NCBI GenBank assembly: GCA_034440635.1
Contig: JAOTON010001700.1
Coordinates: 326,001-390,000, forward strand
Length of the DNA: 64,000 nt
Source of the DNA: Lepas anatifera
Lineage: Eukaryota > Arthropoda > Thecostraca > Lepadidae
Direction of reading: 5' to 3'
Part shown: in pieces, positions 34,520-45,753 of the stretch
Position numbering within the stretch: position 1 is the first letter of the stretch
How the letters are laid out: the number at the start of each line of letters is the position of its first letter
Translations under genes and position numbers: made by a program
Notes under the pieces: generated by a model
Told to the model about the DNA's origin: nothing
Seen by the model: only the letters and a program-made list of their open reading frames with translations
Databases searched by the model: none

Positions 34520-35039
34520 GTTCACAGACGCACACTGCCCATTTCACCATGTTGACCTATAACCCCTATGTATGTTTGGTAAGCTATGGCCGATGGAGTT
34601 GCCGCCTACTGGAGATTGCGCGGCAACTTGCCGGTCGCCGCATTGTGAGAAGTTATTCGGCGGCGGCGGCTTCCTACCTGGGCCTGCGGCAACGGTAGTC
34701 ACCTGGGTAACTGTGGCCCAACCCGGGCCAGCGGCAGCGACCGCCCAACCCGGGCCTGCGGCGGCTCCTTGGAACAGCAGTGGCCCCCTCTGATTCAGTC
34801 AGTCCTCGACACACTCGTGAACGTGACACCGGCGATATATCGACGGAGGAGATGCCTCAACTGTTCGATGAGCCGATGTGCAGTCTACGGCGTCATGGTC
34901 TCCCCCACCTCCCCCAACTATCCATCGCCTCGCGCCTCACGAACACCGTCGCCTCCCGCCTCCGGCCTTGCCAGTGCCGTCACCCCCGCCTCACCAGTGC
35001 CGTCACCTCCCACATCACTAGTTCCGTCACCTCGCGTAC
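34520..35039. other. GC-rich intergenic stretch
   Basis: It contains short repeats around CCCAACCCGGGCC (34718-34765) and a Pro/Ser-coding-like run TCACCAGTGCCGTCACC (34978-35030). Open frames are compositional. No gene is supported. Confidence 0.35.
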
Positions 35040-35427
35040 ACGGATCTTGGGGGGTTAGGATGGACCCTCGGCGCCATCTGAAATGGTCATGGCAACCCCC
35101 TGAAAGTTGGATAGCGCCCCCTGAAACGTCGCTTCCCACCCCCTAGAATGCGAGAATCGGCGCCCACCGATAGGATTTTGCGCCCACCTGAAAAGTTTTG
35201 CAGGCAAGAAGTGGCACCCACTGGAAATGTGCCCCCAATCGGCAATGTCGGCGCCGTCTAGGCCTTCCCGGGGGCACCATCCGGACCGGGGGCGCCACCT
35301 TGGACCGGCAAAATATTTCAGGCGGCGAAAAATCCTAACATATGGGCGCCGATTTTCGCATCTTTGGAGAAAAGGTGCAAAGCGATATTTCAGGGGCGCC
35401 ATCAACCCTTCAGGCGGCACCGTAACC
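35040..35427. repeat. Family J-like repeat fragments
   Basis: GATTTTGCGCCCACCTGAAA and CTGAAACGTCGCTTCCCACC match the interior of family J at 12320-12567. Neighbouring segments run in the opposite sense (GGGGGCGCCACCTTGGACC). Ends are lost. Confidence 0.6.
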
Positions 35428-35435
35428 ATCCAGGG

Positions 35436-35681
35436 CATAGGCAGAATCCAGGGGATGGGGTACGTGTCCCTCCGATTGACGCTCGGCGCCCCTAAAATGG
35501 TCACAGCGCTGCCCTGAAATGTCGGTTCTCACCCCTCCCCTCCCCAGGATGTGAAAATCGGCGCCCACCGATATGATTTGGCGCCCACCTCATAGTTTTT
35601 TGGTCAAAAGTGGCACCCTCCTGGTCTGGATGGTGCCAACCCGGAAAGGTGCCCCGATCGGCTATCCGGGATCCGCCCATG
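35436..35681 (+). mobile_element. hAT-like MITE, family J, copy 2 (246 bp)
   Basis: The ends CATAGGCAGAATCCAGG and CCGGGATCCGCCCATG are diverged forms of the J1 terminal repeat. The flanks ATCCAGGG (35428-35435) and ATTCAGGG (35682-35689) agree at 7 of 8 positions, as expected for an aged 8-bp duplication. The interior is collinear with J1. Confidence 0.82.
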
Positions 35682-36124
35682 ATTCAGGGGCACAGATGGT
35701 CGATAGGAGGGGCACCTGCCCATTTAATTGACCCCCGATCTGTATGGTGACGGGAAAAATGTCTGCCTGACTGCCGCAAAAAAATGGTAACGATCAAATA
35801 ATTTCAATCAAATATTTAACTTTTTGTTCCTAAACACACGTAAAATAACGATCGTAGCTCATATACCGTGAGAAAAGAAACATTAGAGAACAAACTTTTC
35901 CCGAGCACGTTCCCGAACGCGACCTCTCTCTCTCGGGCCTTGAACGCGGCCATGCTGCTCCCAGACTACTGTCCGATGATTGGTTCTTGGCTATGACGTA
36001 GGCAGTGACGTCAAGTGGGCAAGTCCTGCATAAATCACCGACCTCAAAATTTGCTCCTGCATATGGAAGCCTCTGAAAAATCTCTCCAAACAAATCTGGA
36101 GACCGAAAAGACGGGATCTAGAGG

Positions 36125-36184
36125 CTTGGGTGTCTTTTGAAAAAACCGACCCTCGAGGTCGGTTTTTTCAAAAAGACGCCCAAG
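36125..36184. repeat. Near-perfect 60-bp palindrome
   Basis: CTTGGGTGTCTTTT, poly-A and CCGACC are followed, across CTCGAG, by GTCGG, poly-T, AAAAAGACGCCCAAG. Arms of 26-27 bp differ by one mismatch and one length change. The unit TTGGGTGTCTTTT recurs near 31517 and, inverted, near 36380, next to a shared TTCACAACGTGAAT-like motif. Confidence 0.85.
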
Positions 36185-36519
36185 ATCTTGGGATATTTCC
36201 AAAATATATATCCATTAATTTAGATTTATCTATTGAATTTAATGCCAGGAAAAGCTCAGAATCAAGATATTTAGGGTCATTGCTTTCAATTTTGGGCAAG
36301 CATATTTCTAAAACTTCTAGAGTTTCACTGAAATGAACGCTGTTTTTTTTGGCTTGGGAAATGTTAAAAAACTACCAAAAGACACCCAAGGTTGATTTCC
36401 ATTTATTCACGTTGTGAAAACGGCTAATATCACATCTGGCATTGTACCATCCAATACTTTCGACAATATAATAACTTTTTGTTCTGAGACTAGTTCAGGG
36501 AATTTAAGTATTTTTAATT

Positions 36520-37860
36520 TTAGAAACAGTTCATTTGTGTGGTAATAATAGGGTTTTTGTCGATGATTCGAATAGCACGTTTCTGTAATTTGATGATCTT
36601 ATCGAGAGTGGATTCGTAATTACTACCCCAAACCATTGCACAATAATTTAGATGGGGCAATATAAAGGCGGTATACAAATGAGTGAGTTCGTGCAATGAT
36701 AGGAAATACTTGGCTCTGCTCATGATTCCTAAATTTTTACTTATAATCGAAGACACATGAAGGATGTGCGAACTCCACTTAAGCTTTTCGTCAATATAAA
36801 CGCCAAGATACTTTGCAGTTTCTTCACGTTTAAGCTGCATTACATTTAGTCTTACATCAAAATTTCTAATTTTAGCGCTAGAATAAAGCTGATAATGAGA
36901 TTTTGAAGCATTTAGAGACAAACGATTGGACTGAAACCATTTTGACACTTCTGGAAGAACTTTATAGATTTTTGACTGTACACTTCTCACATCATCCCCC
37001 GAGATTATAATAGCAGTATCATCTGCAAATAAGTAAAATCTAGTTTCAATGGACACTCGATACAGATCATTAATGTATATAATAAGTAATAGTGGTCCTA
37101 GTATTGATCCCTGTGGTACTCCCGTCCTTAATTGTTTTGCATGAGAGATGACCCCCTTCATTTTAGTCCTCTGAAATCTGTTAGGTATGAAGAAATAATA
37201 TTATACAATTCACCCTTAATACCAATGTGATTTAATTTTTGCAATAGTATGCCTAGACTAACCGTATCGAATGCTTTTTTCAAGTCTAAATAAATTCCAC
37301 ATGATGTGTTACCCTTTTCTAAAGATTTTGTTACGCTCTCGTAAAGATGTACCAGAGGCATGTACGTACTATGCTTTTTTCTAAAGCCGAACTGAAATGA
37401 ATATAAGATGTTATTTTCGATCAAATAATCAGAGATATATTGGTATAGTACCCGTTCCAAAATTTTGGAGAAGATGGGTAACAATGAAATGGGTCTATTG
37501 TTCGTAAATCTATCTTTTTCACCTGATTTAAATATAGGGACCACTACTGCTTCTTTTAACATCTTTGGGAATATACCTTTCTTAAGACATAGGTTGAAAA
37601 AATAAGTCAAATTACAAAGACAACTTTTATATGTACGATGCAGAATCTTTGTGGTAATTCCATCAATGCCACCACCCACTTGTTTTAGTGATTTGATGAT
37701 ATTTTCTATCTGTTGTTGGTTTGTTGAAAGTTCAGCCGTAAATGGTGGGTGTGAGTAATCTTCGAGATATTTTATAGGATTTATGTTCGAAACAGGAATG
37801 TCTTTTTCAAGTGTTGATCCAATTGTAGCAAAAAATCGTTAAATCCATTCGCTATGTCAT
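36520..37860 (-). mobile_element. LINE fragment with reverse-transcriptase domain (CR1/L2/Jockey-like)
   Basis: On the minus strand the frame runs from FATIGSTLEKDIPVSNINPI (about 37840) through VVVPIFKSGEKDRFTNNRPI, LLPIFSKILERVLYQYISDY, QFGFRKKHSTYMPLVHL and CGIYLDLKKAFDTV. After a frame change at about 37160 it reads TGVPQGSILGPLLLI, FADDTAII and AKYLGVYIDEKLKWSSHI. These are RT motifs in order; FADD holds the catalytic Asp pair. The endonuclease domain and the 3' end are absent and the frame is broken, so it is inactive. Confidence 0.9.
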
Positions 37861-39559
37861 CATCTTTGTGCTCCCAAAAGGCAATGAAACCATAAGATTA
37901 TTAACCATAAGATAATGAAACCATAAGAAATTGATACAAAAGGCAATGAACCACAGCCGTATGATGAGCTGGATACACTGGCTTTTTCAAGGTGCGGTAT
38001 AACACTTTGACCATAGTTCTGGTAGAAGGAATTAGCCTGTAGTTCCCAGCACAGTCAATCGCGACCAAACTACGTACCTACCTGAAAGACCGGTTCATTG
38101 GTGAAAACACACAGCTGTTTAATTTCTTTTGTTTTTTTACCAAAAAGGAACAGTTTTGTTGGTATATATTAAAGACTCATTTTCCTCGCTTGATTTCGAT
38201 GCTCCAAAAGCAAAAGCAATGCGAAGCTCCAAAGCAGGTTTCCCAAAAAAAGTTTTCAGAAAAATACCTGCGAACATGCTTTAATTACTTTGAACTAATG
38301 AAGCAAGTTTTCCCCAAATTATTATCAACGGCCATATCAGCAAGAAAATACCTATGTGAGGGAGTGTCCACAAAAAGACCCAAGTGCAGGATTGATTGTC
38401 ATCATTGCTGTAGAAATGCAGACAAATTATACGAAATGCACCATTCAAAGAAATAAAAATAAGTCAACGCATCCATATTTAACATTTCGCAGTTTACAGA
38501 TGATTTAATCACATTTATTCAACGGCGTACCCCAGAGATGCATATCAAGGCTGGAGATCTCCTCTCGACCCGGGGGGTGTCCTGGATGGGTCAACATTGG
38601 CACGGCAATACAGGCCCTATACAAAGCCTACGGGAGACAACCAGGGGAAAGTTCCTGACTCCCCCGCCCCCGCCCCCCTCCCCGGGAGCTCCACCCATGA
38701 TTCACGCAATAATGCAACAGCCGGGAGAGAACACCAAATTTTCACGACAAATGTAACAAAGAGTAAATGCGTGTGGCCAGGACCACCCAAGCCTAATTTG
38801 TGTTATCATCTGCCGACTTAAGACGTCCCGCTGCGCATAGAAACAAACGATGGCAGGCACCGCTGACGTTACGTAATTTGTAGCTGCTGCGAGCCTTCGA
38901 CTGGGAGCCTTGCCCATATCCTCATATTTTCGACTAAAGTCCCAATGATACTTGGGAAATTTCTGAAAATGGCATCCCGTTGAGACGTATTCGGAGCCCC
39001 AGCGCTATTTCGGCTGCGTTTCATCCTTGGCTACTGGTACACAACTTTGCCAACAGCTGTTCCATGATTGGCTCAATGGTGTGAATTTCCATAACATCAT
39101 GGCGGCTTTCGTAACTTGCACAAATCATACTGTAGTTTTTGAAGGACCGGTAGCTCAGCAGGTATAATAAAACGCAATGCCCAAAAACGTAGTTGAGCTT
39201 GCAGAAATCGAAGGTCGAATGGTACACGCAACTGAACGCAAGGCAAGGCTATAATAGAAAATACAAACGGGTATTTTGAAAGCAAGCGAGTCGCTACACA
39301 TTTTGGTTTTTTGTGAGTGTCTCATAACTCAAAAAGAGGATGTCGGTGGTGAGATATTATCTTCATTGCAGCGACGGAATTTGTTTTTAAACCATTGACA
39401 TTTTATTGTGTGTTTCTCGCTTTTTAGCTAAAGATAGCAAGATAGGCACTGTCTGGCGGTCCGCACTTCAACTTAGGTACTAGTGTATTCGCCTGCCCCA
39501 ATTCCCCTCCCAACATTGCAGGCATTCAGCTCATAAGCTTGATTCCGATTGGAGTCTTA
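37861..39559. other. Intergenic with a family J-like scrap
   Basis: The stretch 38560-38710 has GTCCTGGATGGGTC and CTCCACCCATGATTC, faintly like J ends. The rest shows no supported gene. Confidence 0.35.
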
Positions 39560-40066
39560 GGGCCTGTTCCAGCGCCCCCTCAAACCTGCTCCAGCCTCCT
39601 CAAAGCTTCTCCAACTTCCTCTCGCCCGGTCTAGCACTTCCTTAAACTACCTCCAAGCTCGCCAAAGCTCATGTAAAATCTAATCCAACCTCCTCTCATA
39701 TGAAAGGTGGTTTTTCAGAGTAGGTTGGAGGAGCTCAATTGCGGCGCACAAATTTCAATTGAGAAACTAAAATAAGTTGTTTTACAGTGAGAAACAACAT
39801 TTGTGAGCAGCTAAAGGTTTTGATTATCTTGTTTTTCTGTATTCCACTTTCACTAAAATATGTTAAATGAGTATCAGAGGCCTTAATCAAATTCGATTAT
39901 TTTCTTAGCTGCGCCACGCCCCCCATATTGGCACTGATCAGGCGCAATCAGCTGATATCTCATCCAATCTCATCCAAAATCGGTCCAGCAGACACTGGTT
40001 TTTGCGCCTGCTCCAACTTACTCTAAGATACTTTCATCTTTTCTAAGGAGGTGCTGGAACAAGCCC
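39560..40066. mobile_element. Harbinger-like MITE, family E, copy 1 (507 bp, empty TTAA site inside)
   Basis: The ends are GGGCCTGTTCCAGCGCC and AGGAGGTGCTGGAACAAGCCC, inverted repeats flanked by TTA (39557-39559, 40067-40069). A 3-bp TTA duplication with GGGC-type ends fits PIF/Harbinger. At 39863-39866 a single TTAA corresponds to the point where copy E2 carries family B copy 3. It is non-coding. Confidence 0.85.
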
Positions 40067-40837
40067 TTAGACATGTCAGTGATTAGAAAGTTAGTCTGTG
40101 GTAATAACAGTAATAAATAAAATGCTCAAATTAGGGTATGGCCAGAGCAAATACTGCAACTGTGGCTGCAGCAATAGGGAGATCAAACATCAGACCTCCT
40201 CCAGGGCCTCCTTAGGTGCAGCTACATATAACCGTCCAACTGCAAAAATATGTAAAATCACAAAAATGTCTTAACTTTAAGTGTTCCTTCATGTTTTAGC
40301 TATGAAATAAGGCACAAATCAAAGTATAACACACACTTCCACGACCTTAATCAAAATTTAAACAATAACTACCACATCGACACGTCTACACACTCCGAAC
40401 CAATAATTCAAAAGGAAGTTGCTTGATGTTAGGTGTAGAAAATATGGGTAGAAATTAAAAAAAAGAAATTTGCTAGTTTGAACCACACATAACCTAACCT
40501 AACCGAGATTTGGTACACTTTCACAATGGTGCCTTACCTCTGGTACAAAGGTACCAATCATCAGTCAGTTGATGGTTTGCATAAGCTGACTGATGATTAG
40601 CTGCCATTATCTTTCACAATTCCAGTGTTTTGTTCATTTACGGTGATGGACTGAGCATGATTACGACGTTCAGGTTAAGTAAAAGGTTGAAAATCGGGGT
40701 TTAAGTGGGAGTGGCACTACAGGACCTCACTTAATGGAAAAAAGGTGTCTTGCTGATTCTGAAAATGTATCATTTCTATACAAAATATTTCGGAGAAAGT
40801 GGACGTCTTATTTAAGGCTAGCCCCTCCTTAAACCTG
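40067..40837. other. Spacer between two family E copies
   Basis: A/T-rich, with AACCTAACCTAACC at about 40490 and an imperfect inverted repeat around CAATCATCAGTCAGTTGATGG/CTGACTGATGATTAG at 40555-40600. There is no gene. Confidence 0.4.
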
Positions 40838-41170
40838 GGGCCTGTTCCAGCGCCTCCTTAAACATGATCTAACCTCTTCAAAGCTTCTCCAACCTCCTCT
40901 TGCCTGGTCCAGCGCCTCCTTAAACTTCTTCCAAGCTCGTCAAAGCTCATCTCAAATCTGATCCAACCTCCTCTCAAAAGGAAGGTGTTTTTTCAGAGCA
41001 GGTTAGAGTAGGCTCAATTGTGGCACATGAATTTTAATTGAGAAGCTAGAATAAGTTGTTTTACAGAAAGAAACGATGTTTGTGGGCAGCTAAAGGTTTT
41101 GATTCTATTGTTTTTCTGCATACAACTTTTACTAAGATATATTAACACGCACATTGACGGGGCGGGTACC

Positions 41171-43170
41171 CAGAGGTGCAGAAACTTGCCAACTCGGCTA
41201 CTGGGGTTTGTGACAAATTTATGAAAATTGAGGTGCATAAGTGTCACAAAATAGCGATCGTGACAGTACGGTTCAAAATCAAACCGCATATTTTCGAAAT
41301 ACAGAATGAAACGTGTAGCCATAAATTTAATTTAGCAACTCTGTTCTTCAATTGCACAGCGTACCATCAGTGATACAATATTGGTACTGTGTTCAGTTTC
41401 TACTAAAACGAGGGACCCCCGCTGCAGAAAACCCGGAAACCGCTGTCACAGTTGCCAGATTTTAACATGCAGCCCAATGGTGCCGATTGTTAGTAGTTGC
41501 CAGAAAGTTGCCGCCTAGATGCCCGGAATGTGACAGTCAATTTTTTCGAGAAATACATGATTGTGGCCATATTTAAGGCATTAAAGATAACGCAAATACG
41601 TTATCAAGTATTTCTCTGTCCATTTTGTCATGTTAAATAATATTTAAAGTTTGAGTATCTTCGATTTAGCGGTCCCTATTTCTTTGAATTTAGTATTAAG
41701 TACACCTAAAAGCTACTAAGAAAAGTACTAAATGAGTGAAAGAAATAAACATAGCTGGGCAGCAATTCTACCTAAACTACGCAACAGCGACAAGACAAGT
41801 TCGTAATGGTTATTTGATGTAGAGCCTGCCAAAAAATGTACACAGGTGGGAAGTCGCTTTTTTAGGGCATGTTTTTGGGGTATATCTGAGATAAGTGCAG
41901 GCTAAAACTGGCTGGAATAAATAGTGCTGCCCATGGCTAATCTAAGATGAATGTAGGCTACTTTGAGACTGATGCACTTTCACATATCAAGCTTGGTTTT
42001 TCATTTCCTAGCTTGCTTGTGCCTTACCTTATTTGTGCCCTAGATCAAGATTGGTGAGGTAGGTTTGGAGCTGGAGGAAGTTGGGAGAGTTGGCGCCAGC
42101 AACAGACTGGCAACAACAGTAATTCAGGTGAGATTTCATGATCAAATTATCATGTCAATATTGTACAGATAGCAAATGTGTGCCAATGCAGTCCTCCACA
42201 AAGTGTTAAAACACACACTAATGTGCACTGGAGGGGGCCTAGTAGACCCCCTTCTCATCTCAGGAAATCGCAGAAAATCTCAGAAAGAGACTTTGAAAAA
42301 TGCTGGTTGGGGCTGTGTTGCTTACTACCAGTGGTGGTAAGCAACACACAGGACCTGAACTGCATGGAGTTAAAGCAGGACTTTGACTACACTGGATCTT
42401 TCTTTGGTATGAGACTTCCAATACCTCTGTAGGTACCTATTAGGCCAATAAACATAATTTTACATCTATGCAGGGTAGTTGCCTCAGAGTTTTTACTGCA
42501 AGAAGGAATGAACAGGCAGGTGATAATCAGGTGTTGGGGGGAAATTTTAAGCATTTGATCTGTCTATAAAAATGCTACCTAAGGTCCACTTTTACTAACA
42601 CATTTTAGGTAGATCCAAATCCTATGTTGACATTGACATTTTTGTCCCTTTTGTTGATATGTGAGATAGAAGTTCAGTGGGGGGGGAAGCTGTGATCAGG
42701 GTTCCCAATTGTGTGTAGGTGCACACTCCCATTCATAGATTAGTTCCCAATAATAATTATTTTCATGATAATTGCCACATTTAATCATGGGAAATGTACC
42801 ATAATTGGAAACACTCCTTCCAAAAATGGAAACTTTTTCAAAAAGGGAAATGCATGTCATTAGGGGAAACTGCAGTCAGAGTTGCCAATAAAAGTTATGA
42901 TCCCAATACTGGAAACAATGATCCATAATTGGAAATTTTCCTTCCAAAACATAAACATGATCTAAAAATGAAAACACAGTTTAATACTTTCATGCAGTAA
43001 TGGCTTGGTGCTTGAACCTTGTCTGTTGCAAAAAGTAAGAGACAGGTAGATGACATTCAGCATATTGGAAATAGTATTCAAGTATACAATTATCATTTCC
43101 AGCTTTTTGTGACAGAGGAGGCATACGTCGCATTGAGTTTGTGACAGCCAGCATACTTTCTGCACCTCTG
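41171..43170. mobile_element. hAT-like non-autonomous element (2000 bp)
   Basis: The ends CAGAGGTGCAGAAA and TTTCTGCACCTCTG are perfect 14-bp inverted repeats. They are flanked by the exact 8-bp duplication CGGGTACC (41163-41170 and 43171-43178), taken from the family B palindrome. The start CAGAGGTG is shared with element K (15132). The interior is A/T-rich with GGAAAC-containing subrepeats at about 42790-42960 and no transposase frame. Confidence 0.92.
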
Positions 43171-43732
43171 CGGGTACCCGCCCCCCTCGGGTTTTTCAGA
43201 AATGCAGTAAAACGGCGGCGATAAGCGCTGCCGTACTTTGCGTACCTTTTCCCTCATCATTTTTACAAATTCTGTGAAAATTTTAAGGTTATGTCATCAC
43301 AGGTCAGGTCACCAGTACAGGTCAAGTGACCTGACCTCAAGAAAAGTTTAAGATAGCGTAAGTTGGACTAGGGTGAACTTATCTGATTGAAAATCATCAC
43401 ATAATGGGCCTACCGAGTTCTCTAAAATATGCTACGGTATTCTTGATATCGATGACCTAATGTCACGTATGAGGCATGACCTCTCCATTGGAAATATGTG
43501 GGAAACATGGTTTTTACTGTATAACTCAGTAACAGATAGTGATAGAGCATCTATTTTAGCTGCATTAGACTCGCCTTGGCTTTGCTGTTCTAATGATATG
43601 CATTTTATATAATTTTGTCCGTGACCTGACCCCAGGTGAGGTCAAATCCTTGATTTGACCTAGCAAGGTCAAATTATATATCATTCGATTCGGCTTGCTG
43701 TGAGGATTCATATAGTTCAAGTCTATTTGCTC

Positions 43733-45295
43733 CAGACCCCGTTCAAGTTTGGCAGCATTACGTCATCATGGCTGAAGAGGCACAACAGTTACTATGCAGG
43801 GCATTGGAGAAATTACACTTTTTCGAAGCTTTAAATAACCTATTTTAGAACTGTATCAACAAAACTTATATGGTTGAACAGAAAGCTAAAATATTTTTAT
43901 TTGTGAAACCCTCAGACGTTTTACAAAAACTCCAGTGAAGAATATTATTTTTACAAATTTTCCAGAGTGTGTCAAAATAAGGACAGGTTCAGCACCAACA
44001 GCTGTTTGCAGTAAGATTAATCTCGATTTTGATTGGCTGTTGATTTCTGACCTTTGATTGGCTGTTGGTGATACCTGCAGCAGAAGACAATAAACACCGG
44101 TGATCTCTTGAGCAAAGGTAAACTTATTTCTCTCGGCTATTAAGTAGGCCTGAGTTGATCAAATAAATGCATGCCTTTTCAACAAATTCTTTGAAGTGGT
44201 ATGATTTTTTTCATTAGAGTTACGTAAAATACGCTGCTCGCCGTTGAGATCAAGGTTACTGTCAAATGGGCGACACAAGTTGATTTCGATTTATACTAGA
44301 TTCCTGCCAAGTACGCCCAAACTTGGTATGTTCCAGCTGATCCTTCCAAGAACTTAGTATAATCTCCTAGAACTTAGTCGGAAAGGGTGGTGACGTCACC
44401 ATGGGAGGACTATATTTAGTAGGAAACTTGGTTGTACCCGTAGTTAACACGCGCATTGACGGGGTCTGAGCCACCTTCGCATTGACGGGGGGCGGGTATC
44501 CGCCCCTAAGATCTCGAGAACCACGGTAGGTAGCGAAAAACGGTAAACGGCGTTGGGCTGCCCATCCACTTCTCCATCGAAAACATTTGAACCATTTTTT
44601 TGTCAGGTCACATTTAAGGTCATGAGAGGTCAAAACATGCCCGTCATAGGGATAACATGTAAAATTCAGTTTTTCGGGCATTACATCTGAACAAGTAAAG
44701 ATAGAGCAAAACGACTTGAACTATATGAATCCTCTTAGCAAGCCGAATCAAATGATATATAATTTGACCTTGCTAGGTCAAATCAAGTATTTGACCTGAC
44801 CTGAGGTCAGGTCAGGATCAAATTATATAAAATGCATATCATTAGAACTGCAAAGCCCAGGCGAGTCTAATGCAGCTAAAATAAATGCTCTATCACCATC
44901 CGTTACTGAGTTATTCCGTAAAAACCATTTTTCCCATGTATTTCCAATGGAGAGGTCATGCGTCGTACCTGACCTTAGGTCATCGATATCAAAAATACCG
45001 GAACATATGTTAGAGAACTCGGTGGGGCCATTATGTGATATGAGTTTCAATCGGATAAGTTCACCCTGCTCCGACTTATGCTATCTTAAACTTTTTTGAG
45101 GTTGGGTCACTTGACCTGTACTGGTGACCTGACCTGAGATGACCTAACCTTAAAATTTTCACAGAAGTTGTAAAAATGATGAGGGAAAAGGTATACCAAG
45201 TACGGCGGCGCTACGCGCCGCCGTTTTTACTATCTCCGAAAAACCCGAGGGGGGCGGGTACCCGCCCCCGTCAATGCGCGTGTTAAAGTACCCTG
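43733..45295. mobile_element. Unclassified insertion F (about 0.72 kb plus nested family B copy)
   Basis: It interrupts family B copy 3 and is bounded by the direct repeat TATTTGCTC (43724-43732 and 45296-45304). The ends CAGACCCCGTTC and GTACCCTG form only a weak inverted repeat, so the class is open (hAT or Mutator-like by duplication length). It carries family B copy 2 at a TTAA near its right end. Confidence 0.7.
44448..45282 (+). mobile_element. TTAA element family B, copy 2, intact (835 bp)
   Basis: TTAA lies at 44444-44447 and 45283-45286. The ends are CACGCGCATTGACGGGG and CCCCCGTCAATGCGCGTG. Subterminal palindromes are GGGGCGGGTATCCGCCCC and GGGGGCGGGTACCCGCCCCC. The interior is rich in AGGTCA/TGACCT, including GACCTGACCTGAGGTCAGG. 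It is the best-preserved member of the family here and non-coding. Confidence 0.92.
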
Positions 45296-45753
45296 TATTT
45301 GCTCTATCTTTACTTGTTTAGATGTAATGACCGAAAAACTTAATTTACATGTTATCCCTATTATGGCATGTTTTGACCTCTTGTGACCTTAAATGTGACC
45401 TGAAAAAAGGCTTAAATGTTTTGGTGGAGAAGTGGATGGGCTACCCAACACCGTTTACCGTTTTTCGCTAACTACCATGGTTTCAAGATCTTAGATGGGG
45501 TGGGTACGCGCCCCCTCGTCAAAGCGAAGGTGGCTCAGACCCCTGTCAATTCGCGTGTTAAATGAGCATCAGAGGCCTTAAACAAACTCAATTAGTTTCT
45601 TAGCTTTGCCATGCCCGCCATATTGGCGCTAATCAGTGACAATCAGCTGATATCTCATCCCAATTTGTTCCAGCGGACACCGGTTTTTGCGCTTGCTCCG
45701 ACTTACTCTTAGCTACTCTCATCTTTTTTGTAAGGAGTCGCTGGAACAAACCT

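Larger units (their letters stand above)
41146..45557 (-). mobile_element. TTAA element family B, copy 3, split by two further insertions
   Basis: TTAA lies at 41142-41145 and 45558-45561. The left end is CACGCACATTGACGGGG with the GGTACC palindrome broken by the hAT element. The rest continues at 43179-43732 and 45296-45557, ending AATTCGCGTG. Removing the hAT element (2000 bp plus 8) and element F (1563 bp plus 9) leaves 832 bp, matching the 835 bp of family B copy 2. Confidence 0.88.
40838..45753. mobile_element. Harbinger-like MITE, family E, copy 2, split by nested insertions
   Basis: The left end is GGGCCTGTTCCAGCGCCTCC and the right end GTCGCTGGAACAAACCT. Halves 40838-41141 and 45562-45753 align with E1. 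With the TTAA-flanked insert removed the element is about 500 bp, against 507 for E1. Its 3-bp flanks are CTG and CTA, one difference. Confidence 0.82.

Noticed and set aside
36520..37860. Endogenous retrovirus or LTR element
   Set aside because: The RT motifs and following region are of the non-LTR type, and no long terminal repeats, gag, protease or envelope-like frames flank it.
43733..45295. Assigning insertion F firmly to hAT
   Set aside because: Target duplication looks 9 bp long and the ends pair poorly, so the class is left open.
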